Assembly: GCF_017916255.1 (NCBI RefSeq)
Contig: NZ_CP072827.1
Span: forward strand, 4,551,501-4,615,500
Direction of reading: 5' to 3'
DNA from: Streptomyces mobaraensis NBRC 13819 = DSM 40847
Lineage (GTDB): Bacteria > Actinomycetota > Actinomycetes > Streptomycetales > Streptomycetaceae
Length of the DNA stretch: 64,000 nt
This document shows, in pieces, positions 1-8,889 of this stretch; position 1 is the first letter of the stretch; each line of letters begins with the position of its first letter. The position numbers were made by a program, and so were the translations under genes. The notes under the pieces were generated by a model, which saw only the letters and a list, made by a program, of their open reading frames with translations, was not told where the DNA came from and did no database searches.

Positions 1-1
1 C

Positions 2-2167
2 ATCGCCCACCTCCTCGGCGCCCGGGGCGTCCACCCCGGGCAGATCCTCGCGATCACCTTCACCAACAAGGCCGCGGGCGAGATGAAGGAACGCGTCGAG
101 CAGCTCGTCGGCCCCCGGGCCAACGCGATGTGGGTGATGACGTTCCACAGCGCGTGCGTCCGGATCCTGCGCCGGGAGAGCAAGAAGCTCGGCTTCACGT
201 CGTCCTTCTCGATCTACGACGCCGCCGACTCCAAGCGGCTCATGGCCCTGGTCTGCCGCGACCTGGACCTCGACCCGAAGAAGTTCCCGCCGAAGTCCTT
301 CAGCGCGAAGATCTCCAACCTCAAGAACGAGCTCGTCGACGAGGAGGCGTTCGCCGCGCAGGCTGCCGACGGCTTTGAGAAGACCCTCGCCGAGGCCTAC
401 GCGATGTACCAGTCGAGGCTGCGCGAGGCCAACGCGCTCGACTTCGACGACATCATCATGACCACGGTCCACCTGCTCCAGGCGTTCCCGGACGTCGCCG
501 AGCACTACCGGCGGCGCTTCCGGCACGTTCTGGTCGACGAGTACCAGGACACCAACCACGCCCAGTACACGCTCATCCGCGAGCTGGTGGGCACCCCCGC
601 GACGGCGGGCGAGGAGGGCCCCGGCGAGCTCTGCGTCGTGGGCGACGCCGACCAGTCCATCTACGCCTTCCGCGGCGCCACCATCCGCAACATCCTCCAG
701 TTCGAGGAGGATTACCCGGACGCCACGACGATCCTGCTGGAGCAGAACTACCGCTCCACGCAGACGATCCTGAGCGCCGCCAACGCGGTCATCGAGCGCA
801 ACGAGAACCGCCGCCCGAAGAACCTGTGGACCGAGGCCGGCGCCGGCTCCGCGATCACCGGTTACGTGGCCGACACCGAGCACGACGAGGCCCAGTTCGT
901 CGCCGACGAGATCGACCGGCTGACCGACGCCGGCGACGCCAAGGCCGGTGACGTCGCGGTCTTCTACCGGACCAACGCCCAGTCCCGCGTCTTCGAAGAG
1001 ATCTTCATCCGCGTCGGCCTGCCCTACAAGGTCGTCGGCGGCGTGCGCTTCTACGAGCGCAAGGAGGTCCGGGACGTCCTGGCCTACCTGCGCGTCCTGG
1101 CCAACCCCGAGGACACCGTGCCGCTGCGCCGGATCCTCAACGTGCCCAAGCGCGGCATCGGCGAGCGCGCCGAAGCCATGATCGACGCGCTGTCGCTGCG
1201 CGAGAAGATCAGCTTCGCGCAGGCGCTGCGTCGCGTGGACGACGCCTACGGCATGGCCGCGCGCTCGGCCAACGCCGTCAAGCGCTTCAACGTCCTGATG
1301 GACGAGCTCCGCACGATCGTCGAGTCCGGCGCCGGACCGGCCACCGTCCTGGAGGCGGTCCTGGAACGCACCGGCTACCTGGCCGAACTCCAGGCGTCCA
1401 CCGACCCGCAGGACGAGACCCGCATCGAGAACCTCCAGGAACTCGCGGCCGTGGCGCTGGAGTTCGAACAGGAGCGGACCGAGGACGAGCCCGGCACCCT
1501 CGCGGAGTTCCTGGAGAAGGTCGCCCTGGTCGCCGACTCCGACCAGATCCCCGACGAGGACACCGAGGGCACCGGCGTCATCACGCTGATGACCCTGCAC
1601 ACCGCCAAGGGCCTGGAGTTCCCGGTCGTCTTCCTCACCGGCATGGAGGACGGCGTCTTCCCGCACATGCGCGCCCTCGGCCAGACCAAGGAGCTGGAGG
1701 AGGAGCGGCGGCTCGCCTACGTGGGCATCACCCGGGCCCGCGAGCGGCTCTACCTGACCCGGTCGAGCATGCGCAGCGCCTGGGGCCAGCCCGCCTACAA
1801 CCCGCCGTCCCGCTTCCTGGAGGAGATCCCGGACCGGTACGTCGAGTGGCGCCGCACCGGGCCCGCCACGCCGTCGGCGTCGGTGTCCGGGATGGCCTCG
1901 GGCCGGTCGTCGTCCTCGGCGTTCTCGTCGTCTTCGCATATCGGCGGCCGGGGCGCGGCGGGGCCGAGCGGTTTCGCCACGCGGCGGGCCAAGGACCGTC
2001 CGGTGGTGTCGCTGGCGATCGGCGACCGGGTCACCCACGACTCGTTCGGCCTGGGCACGGTCGTCGGCGTCAAGGGCAGTGGGGACAACGCCGAGGCCAC
2101 GATCGACTTCGGCCAGGAGAAGCCCAAGCGCCTGCTGCTGCGCTACGCGCCGGTCGAGAAGCTGTAG
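2..2167 (+). CDS. pcrA: ATP-dependent DNA helicase PcrA (UvrD/Rep family), 5' end missing
   Basis: Superfamily 1A 3'-5' DNA helicase acting in repair and in clearing replication blocks. The reading frame is open from base 2, so the start and the Walker A motif lie upstream of the window. Visible SF1 motifs, in order: Ia (TFTNKAAGEMKERV), II (LVDEYQDTN), III (GDADQSIYAFRGA), IV (EQNYRSTQTI), V (LHTAKGLEFPVVFLTG) and VI (RLAYVGITRARERLYLT). A Ser-rich linker leads to a C-terminal Tudor-like PcrA tail (GDRVTHDSFGLGTVVGV), known in the family for binding RNA polymerase. About 720 residues are present. It converges on the M23 peptidase gene with a hairpin between them. Confidence 0.96.
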   Translation: MAHLLGARGVHPGQILAITFTNKAAGEMKERVEQLVGPRANAMWVMTFHSACVRILRRESKKLGFTSSFSIYDAADSKRLMALVCRDLDLDPKKFPPKSFSAKISNLKNELVDEEAFAAQAADGFEKTLAEAYAMYQSRLREANALDFDDIIMTTVHLLQAFPDVAEHYRRRFRHVLVDEYQDTNHAQYTLIRELVGTPATAGEEGPGELCVVGDADQSIYAFRGATIRNILQFEEDYPDATTILLEQNYRSTQTILSAANAVIERNENRRPKNLWTEAGAGSAITGYVADTEHDEAQFVADEIDRLTDAGDAKAGDVAVFYRTNAQSRVFEEIFIRVGLPYKVVGGVRFYERKEVRDVLAYLRVLANPEDTVPLRRILNVPKRGIGERAEAMIDALSLREKISFAQALRRVDDAYGMAARSANAVKRFNVLMDELRTIVESGAGPATVLEAVLERTGYLAELQASTDPQDETRIENLQELAAVALEFEQERTEDEPGTLAEFLEKVALVADSDQIPDEDTEGTGVITLMTLHTAKGLEFPVVFLTGMEDGVFPHMRALGQTKELEEERRLAYVGITRARERLYLTRSSMRSAWGQPAYNPPSRFLEEIPDRYVEWRRTGPATPSASVSGMASGRSSSSAFSSSSHIGGRGAAGPSGFATRRAKDRPVVSLAIGDRVTHDSFGLGTVVGVKGSGDNAEATIDFGQEKPKRLLLRYAPVEKL

Positions 2168-2174
2168 CCGGGGG

Positions 2175-2207
2175 CCGGGGGCGGCGCCGGTCGGCGGCCG
2201 CCCCCGG
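2175..2207. terminator. Stem-loop between convergent pcrA and M23 gene
   Basis: An 11-bp perfect GC stem (CCGGGGGCGGC at 2175-2185, complement at 2197-2207) with an 11-nt loop fills the 45-bp gap between two convergent genes. It has no T tract, which is usual for actinobacterial terminators, and could serve both strands. Confidence 0.6.
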
Positions 2208-2212
2208 GCCGG

Positions 2213-3805
2213 TCAGGTCGGGTCGAGGTCGTGGGCGCGCAGCCACGGCAGCGGGTCGACGGCCGAACCGCCGGGCCGCACCTCGAAGTGCAGGTGCGGG
2301 CCGGTGGAGTTGCCCGAGTTGCCGGAGTAGGCGATCACGTCGCCGGCCTTGACCTGCCCGGACCGCACCCGGGTGCTGCTGAGGTGGCAGTACCAGGTCT
2401 CGGTCCCGTCCGGGGAGGTCACTATGGCCATGTTGCCGTAGGCGACGTTGTACTGGGTGCGGACCGTGCCGTCGGTGGCCGCCATCACGGGGGTGCCGTA
2501 ACTGACGGGGAAGTCGATGCCGGTGTGCACGGACATCCAGTTGACGCCCGCCTGCCCGTAGTACGCGCTGAGTCCGTGCTGGGCGACGGGCAGGGCGAAC
2601 TTGGGCCGCTCGGCCTCCTTACGGGCGGCCTCCTCGGCCTTCCGCTTGCGCTCTTCCTCCTGGCGCAGCCGCAGGTCGATGCGTTCCTGCGTCCGGTTGG
2701 CGCGCGTGGCGAAGTCGTCCGCCCCCCGGCTCAGCCCGGCGAGCTGGGTGTCCAGCGTGTTGTTGGCGGCGGAGAGCTTGACGGTGGACGCGTCGGGGGC
2801 GGACGCGGCCTGGGTCTGCTGCGCCTCGTGCCCACCGCTGGACGCGACGGTCGCGGCGGCCACACCGGCCACACCCATCACGGCGACCGAGGGCACGGCC
2901 ACCGTGAGGAGGGCCTTGCGGCGGGGGCGGTAACCGGAGCGGGGGGCGCCGCCCTTGCGCCGGTTGCGGACCGGGCGGTCGCCCGCGGCGGGCGCCTCGG
3001 CGTCGTGCCGGTCGTCGTCACCGGTGGCCCGGTCGTCCGGGACGGATCCGTCCACCGCGAGGTCGCTCGCCGAGAGGTCGTCCCGGGCGAGACCGTCCGG
3101 GGTGAGGCCCTCCGCGGGCATGGCGAAGACGGCGTGCATGGTCCGCGTGTCGGCGTCGGTCGCCGGTGCGGGGGTGGGCGGTACGGGTTCCGTGCCGAGG
3201 CCGGGGACGACGGCCATCAGGGTCGGGTCGTGCGGCGGAGCGGGTTCCGCGGCCTCCGCCCAGGCACTGGCGTCCCAGGTCTGCGTCTCCGCGGTGTGGG
3301 TGCCGCCCCAGGGATCGGCGGGCTGGGCCCAGGCCGAGGTGTCCCAGGTCTGGGTCATGGCGTGGTCGACGGGCTGCTGTGGGGTCTGCTGCGGGGAGCC
3401 GTAGCCACTGGTGTCCCACTGGCCCGACGTGTCCCACTGGGCGGAGTGCCCGGTGTGCCACTGGCCCGAGGTGTCGCTCCAGCCGTCACCAGGAAGGTTT
3501 CCCCACCCGGTCGAACCCGGCGTCTCCCACTGCCACTGACCGGCGGGTCCGCTGCCGGAGCCGGTGGCCCAGGTGCCGTCCTGGGCCTGTCCCCAGCCGG
3601 TCTGCCCTCCGGTGTCACAGGCGCTGAAATCCCAGACCTGGGTGTGACCGGAGTTGTTCCACTGATGGGTGGTGTCCCACTGGCCGGTGTCGTGTCCGGT
3701 CCAGCCGTAGGCGGTGGACTGCTGGGGGGACGGGTGGTGTCCGAATGCTGCATCGGGAGCGGGAACGGACGGGTCCGGGGCCGCCGATGGGTGACGGTCG
3801 TTCAC
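2213..3805 (-). CDS. Membrane-anchored M23 family metallopeptidase with Trp-rich N-terminal repeats
   Basis: Predicted LytM-type zinc endopeptidase that cuts peptidoglycan cross-bridges (or activates amidases) outside the membrane. About 530 residues. The first ~230 are low complexity with recurring W-D-T-S-type units (SGQWDTSGQWDTSG). A Ser/Asp/Arg-rich stretch and one transmembrane helix (VAVPSVAVMGVAGVAAATVA) follow, then a charged coiled coil (RLRQEEERKRKAEEAARKE) and the C-terminal M23 domain. Zinc ligands are visible in HTGID (about H427, D431) and HLHFE (about H506). Start: the GTG at 3805 has GGAAG 5 nt upstream; an in-frame ATG at 3817 is possible. The N-terminal tail would be cytoplasmic. 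Confidence 0.88.
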   Translation of the reverse strand: MNDRHPSAAPDPSVPAPDAAFGHHPSPQQSTAYGWTGHDTGQWDTTHQWNNSGHTQVWDFSACDTGGQTGWGQAQDGTWATGSGSGPAGQWQWETPGSTGWGNLPGDGWSDTSGQWHTGHSAQWDTSGQWDTSGYGSPQQTPQQPVDHAMTQTWDTSAWAQPADPWGGTHTAETQTWDASAWAEAAEPAPPHDPTLMAVVPGLGTEPVPPTPAPATDADTRTMHAVFAMPAEGLTPDGLARDDLSASDLAVDGSVPDDRATGDDDRHDAEAPAAGDRPVRNRRKGGAPRSGYRPRRKALLTVAVPSVAVMGVAGVAAATVASSGGHEAQQTQAASAPDASTVKLSAANNTLDTQLAGLSRGADDFATRANRTQERIDLRLRQEEERKRKAEEAARKEAERPKFALPVAQHGLSAYYGQAGVNWMSVHTGIDFPVSYGTPVMAATDGTVRTQYNVAYGNMAIVTSPDGTETWYCHLSSTRVRSGQVKAGDVIAYSGNSGNSTGPHLHFEVRPGGSAVDPLPWLRAHDLDPT

Positions 3806-4071
3806 CACCACTTCCATTTCGCCTTGGGAGCAGGAGAAGTAGCGGCGACTGTACCCGGCGGTATGCGACGGCCACAATCTTCCTCACGTTTCGCGGCCCG
3901 GGAGCCTGGGCATTTGGCCGCCTTTTGGTGGACGGGACGCCTCCGAGTCGCTTCGGCGTTCGAAAATCGTTCGACATTAATCGGGCAAGTGGAGTGCGAT
4001 AAAAGGTTGACCGACGGCTTCCACGCATCACACGAAGGGGCGCCGGGCGTCCCGCCGACGCGACGCCGGAG

Positions 4072-4938
4072 TCACGCCACGGAGACCCGCCCGGCGTCGT
4101 CGCCGCTCTCGTCCCGCGACGCCAGTGCCTGCCGGATGCCCGCCACCACGGTCGGGTGCACCGGGAGGGCGAGATGCCCGACGCCGCTGACGCGGATGTT
4201 CCGCACCACCAGGTCCGGATGGTCGAGACGGGCCGTCTCCACGGGGACCATCACCTGGTCCAGATCGCTCCAGAAGGCGACGAAGCGCGTCCGGCAGCCG
4301 GGGGCCGGCGCGGTCAGCTCCCTGAGGAGCTCGGAACCCGGGCGCATCTGCCGTACCAGAGGGTGCGCCGACATCGGCGGCGCCACCAGGGTGCCGCCGT
4401 GCGGCGTGCCGAGCGTGATCACCCGGCGGACCAGGGCGTCACCTCCCAGCCGCTGGACGTGGTAGCGGGCCACCAGTCCGCCCAGGCTGTGCCCGACGAC
4501 ATCGATCCGCGCGGCGCCCGTGCGGGCCCGGAACTCCTCGACGTACCGGCTCAACGCCGCGGCGGCGGTGCGGATGTCGCGGGTGAGGAGCGAGTGGTTG
4601 AGGGAGGCCACGTGCCGCCAGCCGTGGCGGAGCAGCGAACGGCGCAGCAGGACGAACACCGAACGGTTGTCGGCGAATCCATGGAGGAGGAGCACGGGAA
4701 CCCGGTCGTTCGCGATGCCGTTCCCCTCGGGTGCCAGGGGCGTGGCGAGGGGCGGCGGACGGCGTTCCTGGGTGACGCCCGTCGGATACAGCAGCGTGTG
4801 GCAGGCCAGGATGACCAGCTCCAGCGCCGTGGACCGGACCAGCGCGGCCGACGGCCGGGTGGTGCCGGAACCGGTGGATGGCGAGGCTCCGGAGACCAGA
4901 GCCCCGGAGACGAGGGATAAGGCGGGCAAGGCCCCCAT
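4072..4938 (-). CDS. Secreted or anchored alpha/beta-hydrolase lipase
   Basis: 288 residues. Predicted triacylglycerol lipase/esterase of the alpha/beta hydrolase fold. An N-terminal hydrophobic segment (MGALPALSLVSGALVSG) suggests export. The oxyanion-hole segment LLLHGFADNRSVF, nucleophile elbow GHSLGG (catalytic Ser) and a late GVGHLALP (catalytic His) are all present, as is the TLGTPHGGT motif of lipases. The ATG at 4938 is chosen because GGAGGT lies 7 nt upstream; the frame stays open further upstream without a better start. Its promoter lies in the 370-bp divergent gap shared with icmB. Confidence 0.85.
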   Translation of the reverse strand: MGALPALSLVSGALVSGASPSTGSGTTRPSAALVRSTALELVILACHTLLYPTGVTQERRPPPLATPLAPEGNGIANDRVPVLLLHGFADNRSVFVLLRRSLLRHGWRHVASLNHSLLTRDIRTAAAALSRYVEEFRARTGAARIDVVGHSLGGLVARYHVQRLGGDALVRRVITLGTPHGGTLVAPPMSAHPLVRQMRPGSELLRELTAPAPGCRTRFVAFWSDLDQVMVPVETARLDHPDLVVRNIRVSGVGHLALPVHPTVVAGIRQALASRDESGDDAGRVSVA

Positions 4939-5308
4939 GGCCGACCTCCGAACGGCACACAGGCCGATGCCCTGTCCCCCGTGTGCCCTCATGGGCAGCT
5001 GTGCGCCGGCTGCCGGGCCACCGCCGCCGTGCGGCTGACGGCGGCGGTGCGGCAGACCTCCTCGCGGCTCCCCTTCGCGGCCCGCTCCACGCTCCGCCGT
5101 GCCACGGCCGGGCGGCTGTACGGCGCGTGGCGGGCGGGAGAGGGGTGCGAGTCGCGGCGAACGTGGTGTCCCACGTGTGATTTCCCCCTCCCTCCGCACC
5201 GCGAAACGACCGCTTGCGGGATGCTGTAGATAACGTTCGTTCACACCCGGGCCCGTTCGGCACGGGATCCTCGCGGCCGGCTGACGGCAGTCGTACATGG
5301 AGGCAGTG
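4939..5308. promoter_or_regulatory. Divergent intergenic region lipase / icmB with a 12-bp inverted repeat
   Basis: 370 bp without a gene. A perfect 12-bp inverted repeat (CACCGCCGCCGT at 5019-5030, complement at 5038-5049, 7-nt loop) would fold in the lipase leader about 80 nt before its start. Nearer icmB, the AT-richer TGTAGATAACGTTCGTTCAC (5224-5243) is the best place for an icmB promoter or operator. No regulator can be named. Confidence 0.4.
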
Positions 5309-5722
5309 ATGGGAGTGACCGGTCCGATCCGTGTGGTGGTGGCCAAGCCGGGGCTCGACGGACACGATCGCGGGGCCAAGGTCATCGCACGTGCGCTGCG
5401 GGACGCCGGCATGGAGGTCATCTACACCGGGCTTCACCAGACCCCCGAGCAGATCGTCGACACCGCGATCCAGGAGGACGCCGACGCGATCGGACTGTCC
5501 ATCCTGTCCGGCGCGCACAACACCCTGTTCGCCAAGGTGATCGAGCTGCTGAGGGAGCGCGACGCCGAGGACATCAAGGTGTTCGGCGGCGGCATCATCC
5601 CGGAGGCCGACATCCCGCCGCTCAAGGAGCTGGGGGTCGCGGCGATCTTCACGCCGGGGGCGACGACGACGTCGATCGTCGAGTGGGTCAACGCCAACGT
5701 CCGTCAGGCGGCGGGTGCCTGA
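5309..5722 (+). CDS. icmB: Isobutyryl-CoA mutase small (cobalamin-binding) subunit
   Basis: 137 residues, the size of known IcmB proteins (about 136). It binds adenosylcobalamin and pairs with a separately encoded large subunit to interconvert isobutyryl-CoA and n-butyryl-CoA, linking valine breakdown with fatty-acid and polyketide precursor supply. The base-off cobalamin signature DxHxxG is seen in GLDGHDRG, with downstream SILSG and GGGIIP loops. The ATG at 5309 has GGAGG 5 nt upstream, so the in-frame ATG at 5297 is less likely. The large subunit is not in this window. A stand-alone B12 domain of another methylmalonyl-CoA-type mutase is the alternative. Confidence 0.87.
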   Translation: MGVTGPIRVVVAKPGLDGHDRGAKVIARALRDAGMEVIYTGLHQTPEQIVDTAIQEDADAIGLSILSGAHNTLFAKVIELLRERDAEDIKVFGGGIIPEADIPPLKELGVAAIFTPGATTTSIVEWVNANVRQAAGA

Positions 5723-5760
5723 GCGGACGTTCCCCTTCGGCGGGGCGGGCCGGGTGCGCG

Positions 5761-7404
5761 TCACCCCGCCAGCTCCGCCCGCATGACGGCGCGCAGCCGG
5801 AGCGTTCCGGCCAGCCGCTGGAACGCCTCCGCCCAGTAACCCGCCGCCCCCGGCGGGGCGGCGTCCTCGCGCGGAGCGTCGTCCGCACCGGCCGGCGCGG
5901 CCAACACGGCCAGCCGGTCGGCCTGGTCCGGGTCGAGGCAGCGTTCGGCCAGGCCCATGACGCCGCTGAAGCTCCAGGGATAGCCACCCGTGTCCCGGGC
6001 GATCTCCAGGGCGTCCACCACGGCCCGCCCGAGCGGCTCGGCCCAGGGCACCGCGCAGACCCCGATCGGCCGGAACGCGTCGGACAGCCCGTGGGCGGCG
6101 ACGAACCGCGCCACCCAGTCGGCCCGTTCGGCCGCGGGGAGGACGGTGAGCAGCCGGGCCGGATCCCGCCCCGGTGAGCCCTCAGGGGCCGGGGGTGTCG
6201 TGGGCGGGCCGAGCAGGGCCCGGGCCCAGGCGGCGTCCCGCTGCCGGACGGCGGCGCGGCACCAGGCCGCGTGCAGGTCCGGCCGCCAGCCGTCGGCGAC
6301 GGGCAGCGCCACCGCCTCGGCGGCGCCCGGGACCCCCAGCCGGTCCGGCCAGACGGACAGCGGTGTGGCCTCCACGATCCCGCTCAGCCACCACGACCGC
6401 GCGCCGCGCCCCGACGGGGGTTTGGCCGAGATGCCGTCCCGCCGCATCCCGTCGTCGCACTCGTGCGGGGCCTCGACCACGACGACGCCCTGGTCGAGCG
6501 CGACGCAGGTGCGGGCCCGCGCGGCCATCCGGGCGGTCAGGGCGGAACCGGGCAGAACGGCGAGGAGTTCGGCGGCCAGGGACCGGACGGAGCGGCCCCG
6601 GTCGGACAGGGCAGCTTCGAGGAACGGCTCGTCGTCCGGGGAGAGCCCATCGCGCAGCGCGCCGAGGAACGCCTGCCGGTCCTCGGCCCGTTCGGTGGCC
6701 CAGGTGCCGGCCAGCAGCTCGCGCCCGGCCGCCGCGTCGTGCCGCCGAACCGCGGTGAGGGCGGCCAGACGTTCGGCGAACAGGCCCTCCCGCCACACGC
6801 GTCGCAGCCCGTCGAGGCCGGTGGCGTCCGGTGGGCCGGAGGAGGCCGGGGAGACCGGGGAGGCCGCCCCCGGCCCCGGCGGATGGGAGCGGAGCGCGTA
6901 CGCCCACTGCGGGTTGAGACCGGCCAGCCACCGCCCGCGGGGTCCGGCGAAGGCCAGCGCCTCGGGACGGAGGTCGGTGCGGGCCCGCGCGGCGTCGAGG
7001 AGACCGGGCAGCAGGGCGTCCGGCGGACGGTAGCCGCGTGCGTTGGCGGCGGTCAGCCACTGGGGGAGCAGCTCGACGAGGTCGGGGGCCGCCGTCCGGC
7101 GCCGGTCACCGCCGCCGGCCCGCTCGCCGAGGAGCAGCGCCAGCCGTCGCCGGGCGGCCTCGGGCAGCGGCGGGCGGGGATCGGGGGGCGCGGGCTCGGG
7201 GCGTCTCCCCGCGGCGACGGGCAGGGCGGCGGCGCGACGCCGCACGGTGTGCAGGGCGGCGGCGTCCAGCAGGGCGAGGGCGGGGTCCTGCCCGGGGCGT
7301 GGCGCGGTCGGCGCGCCGCGTCGGCCGGTGCCGATCAGGGCGGCGGTGACGAGGTCGTCCCAGGGGACGTCCAGGGGCGGGGCCGTGTGGCCGGGTGCGT
7401 TCAT
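5761..7404 (-). CDS. DUF5691 family protein
   Basis: 547 residues, no membrane segments; rich in Ala, Arg and Leu and likely alpha-helical repeats. It matches the DUF5691 family by its N-terminus (WDDLVTAALIGTGRR) and by its position directly downstream (49-bp gap) of a SWIM zinc-finger gene, across from moxR/DUF5682/VWA. No catalytic motif is visible and no function is proved. The ATG at 7404 is preceded by AAAGG. It is expected to share the SWIM-gene promoter and so any DNA-damage control. Confidence 0.75.
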   Translation of the reverse strand: MNAPGHTAPPLDVPWDDLVTAALIGTGRRGAPTAPRPGQDPALALLDAAALHTVRRRAAALPVAAGRRPEPAPPDPRPPLPEAARRRLALLLGERAGGGDRRRTAAPDLVELLPQWLTAANARGYRPPDALLPGLLDAARARTDLRPEALAFAGPRGRWLAGLNPQWAYALRSHPPGPGAASPVSPASSGPPDATGLDGLRRVWREGLFAERLAALTAVRRHDAAAGRELLAGTWATERAEDRQAFLGALRDGLSPDDEPFLEAALSDRGRSVRSLAAELLAVLPGSALTARMAARARTCVALDQGVVVVEAPHECDDGMRRDGISAKPPSGRGARSWWLSGIVEATPLSVWPDRLGVPGAAEAVALPVADGWRPDLHAAWCRAAVRQRDAAWARALLGPPTTPPAPEGSPGRDPARLLTVLPAAERADWVARFVAAHGLSDAFRPIGVCAVPWAEPLGRAVVDALEIARDTGGYPWSFSGVMGLAERCLDPDQADRLAVLAAPAGADDAPREDAAPPGAAGYWAEAFQRLAGTLRLRAVMRAELAG

Positions 7405-7453
7405 GGGTGGCCTTTCGAGGGTGGCGTCGCAGGAGTGAGGGGGATGCGCGTGG

Positions 7454-8812
7454 TCAGCGCCGGAGGGGCGTCAACTCCGGTGCCCAGACGGCCAGGGGCG
7501 TGAACCCGCGATGGCCGTACTCGCCGAAGACCCGTACCGGCCCGCCCGCGGACACCGCCACCAGCCGCCACCAGCCCGATTCGCCGGTACGGCTCGTGTC
7601 GACCGCCAGTGCCGCACCGCCGTCCGCGTCGGCCAGCCGGCGGCCGGGGCGGGCATCGGGGCCGGGTATGGGGACCACCCCGTCGAGGACCACCGGCCAC
7701 GCGTCGAGCCACGGATCGTCGCGCAACGCCGTCCCGTAGGCGGCGAGGGCGGCCTCGACGCCCACGCCGGGCGGCGGCCCGGCGGCGGGCTCCGGTTCGC
7801 CGTGGCGCGCTCCGAGGACGGCGCGCAGCGGCACGGCGGCGGGGTGGAAGACCAGGTCGGCGTCGAAGGAGCAGCCGACCGGGAGCGAGAGTTCGGGTGC
7901 CCGGCCGGCCGCTCCGTAGGACAGCAGCAGCGCCGCGCGCCCGGTGCGTCTCCCGAAGAGGCGGATGCGCCGAGTGGTGAGGGCGCTGTCGGAGACGTCG
8001 TCGTCCTGGGAGAGGACCAGCCAGTCGTCCCGGACGGGTGGTGTGGAGGCCAGGAGCGCGGCCGAGTCCACGGTGATCCCGACGCGGGCGCGTACGGTCG
8101 CGGCCAGCCCGGCGGGCAGCCGGTCGACGCGCGCGTACGCGCGGTTGAGCGTGTGCAGGAGGGCGCACTCCTCCAGCAGCCGCGACGCCCAGTCCAGGCC
8201 CGCTGCGGACAGCGAACCCAACTCGCGGGTGAGCGCGGCGAGTCCGGGCGCCTGGGCGTCGACCATGCGGGCGGCGGCCCGGTCCCACTCCTCTCGCGCA
8301 CCACCACCGGAACCGGCGAGACCGCCGTGCACCAGATCGGTCAGCCGCCGCTCCAACTCCTCGGCGCCGGCGGCGATCCGTCGCGCCCGGTCCGCCGCCC
8401 GTCGGTCGGCCGACGCCGACGCGGCGGGCGGGCGGTCGGCCGGCGGTGCGGCCCGTCGTCTCCGACGCGCCTCCAGCCACTCGGCGACCCACGCCGGTGG
8501 CTCCTCCGCCGGCCGGACGGAATCTCCGTCCGCCGCCCACAGCAGCAGCAACCCCACCGCGTGCTTGCACGGCACCTTGCGACTCGGACAACTGCAGGTG
8601 AATCCAGGGCGGTTGGCGTCCGAGGCGTCCACGGCGGTCCGGTAGGTCCGGCCGCCGCCGCCCGCGCACTCCCCCCACACCGAGTCCGGGCGCGCTCCCG
8701 TTCCCGACCACGATCCCGGCGTCGCGAGCCTGCCGCCCGCCGTGCGCGACGCGGAGTCAGGCGCCAGCGCGAGCACCTGATCCGCCGTCCAGCGTTCCCC
8801 CTGCGGATTCAT
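7454..8812 (-). CDS. SWIM zinc finger domain protein, probably leaderless
   Basis: 452 residues. The SWIM motif is clear: C73-x-C75 ... C82-x-H84 in TCSCPSRKVPCKHAVGL, a zinc-binding DNA/protein interaction module. The rest is a helical region and a long C-terminal domain without recognisable motifs. The ATG at 8812 lies 8 nt past a -10 element (TACTGT, 8825-8820) of a PafBC-type promoter, so the transcript would begin at or next to the ATG; no Shine-Dalgarno sequence is present, in keeping with leaderless translation. First gene of the SWIM-DUF5691 operon. Confidence 0.82.
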   Translation of the reverse strand: MNPQGERWTADQVLALAPDSASRTAGGRLATPGSWSGTGARPDSVWGECAGGGGRTYRTAVDASDANRPGFTCSCPSRKVPCKHAVGLLLLWAADGDSVRPAEEPPAWVAEWLEARRRRRAAPPADRPPAASASADRRAADRARRIAAGAEELERRLTDLVHGGLAGSGGGAREEWDRAAARMVDAQAPGLAALTRELGSLSAAGLDWASRLLEECALLHTLNRAYARVDRLPAGLAATVRARVGITVDSAALLASTPPVRDDWLVLSQDDDVSDSALTTRRIRLFGRRTGRAALLLSYGAAGRAPELSLPVGCSFDADLVFHPAAVPLRAVLGARHGEPEPAAGPPPGVGVEAALAAYGTALRDDPWLDAWPVVLDGVVPIPGPDARPGRRLADADGGAALAVDTSRTGESGWWRLVAVSAGGPVRVFGEYGHRGFTPLAVWAPELTPLRR

Positions 8813-8819
8813 GTCACCG

Positions 8820-8844
8820 ACAGTAGGGCCCACCACTGACAATC
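8820..8844 (-). promoter_or_regulatory. PafBC / RecA-NDp type DNA-damage promoter for the SWIM operon
   Basis: Read on the minus strand: TTGTCAGTG (8842-8834), 8 nt, then TACTGT (8825-8820). This fits exactly the actinobacterial RecA-NDp consensus TTGTCRGTG-N8-TAnnnT, known to be recognised by PafBC with RNA polymerase and to be independent of LexA. Use of this site here is inferred. Confidence 0.75.
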
Positions 8845-8889
8845 GCGCTGACCTGCACGTTCGTTGCCGCCGAGGGTGATTGTCAGTGG
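8833..8889. repeat. 12-bp inverted repeat formed by two opposed damage-promoter motifs
   Basis: CCACTGACAATC (8833-8844) and its exact complement GATTGTCAGTGG (8878-8889), 33 bp apart. Each arm is the -35-like half of a PafBC-type promoter, one facing each operon. Confidence 0.85.

Noticed and set aside
2231..4465. 744-residue plus-strand open frame opposite the M23 peptidase
   Set aside because: A shadow of the real gene's high third-position GC; no family features, Gly/Val/Arg-rich nonsense composition, no ribosome site.
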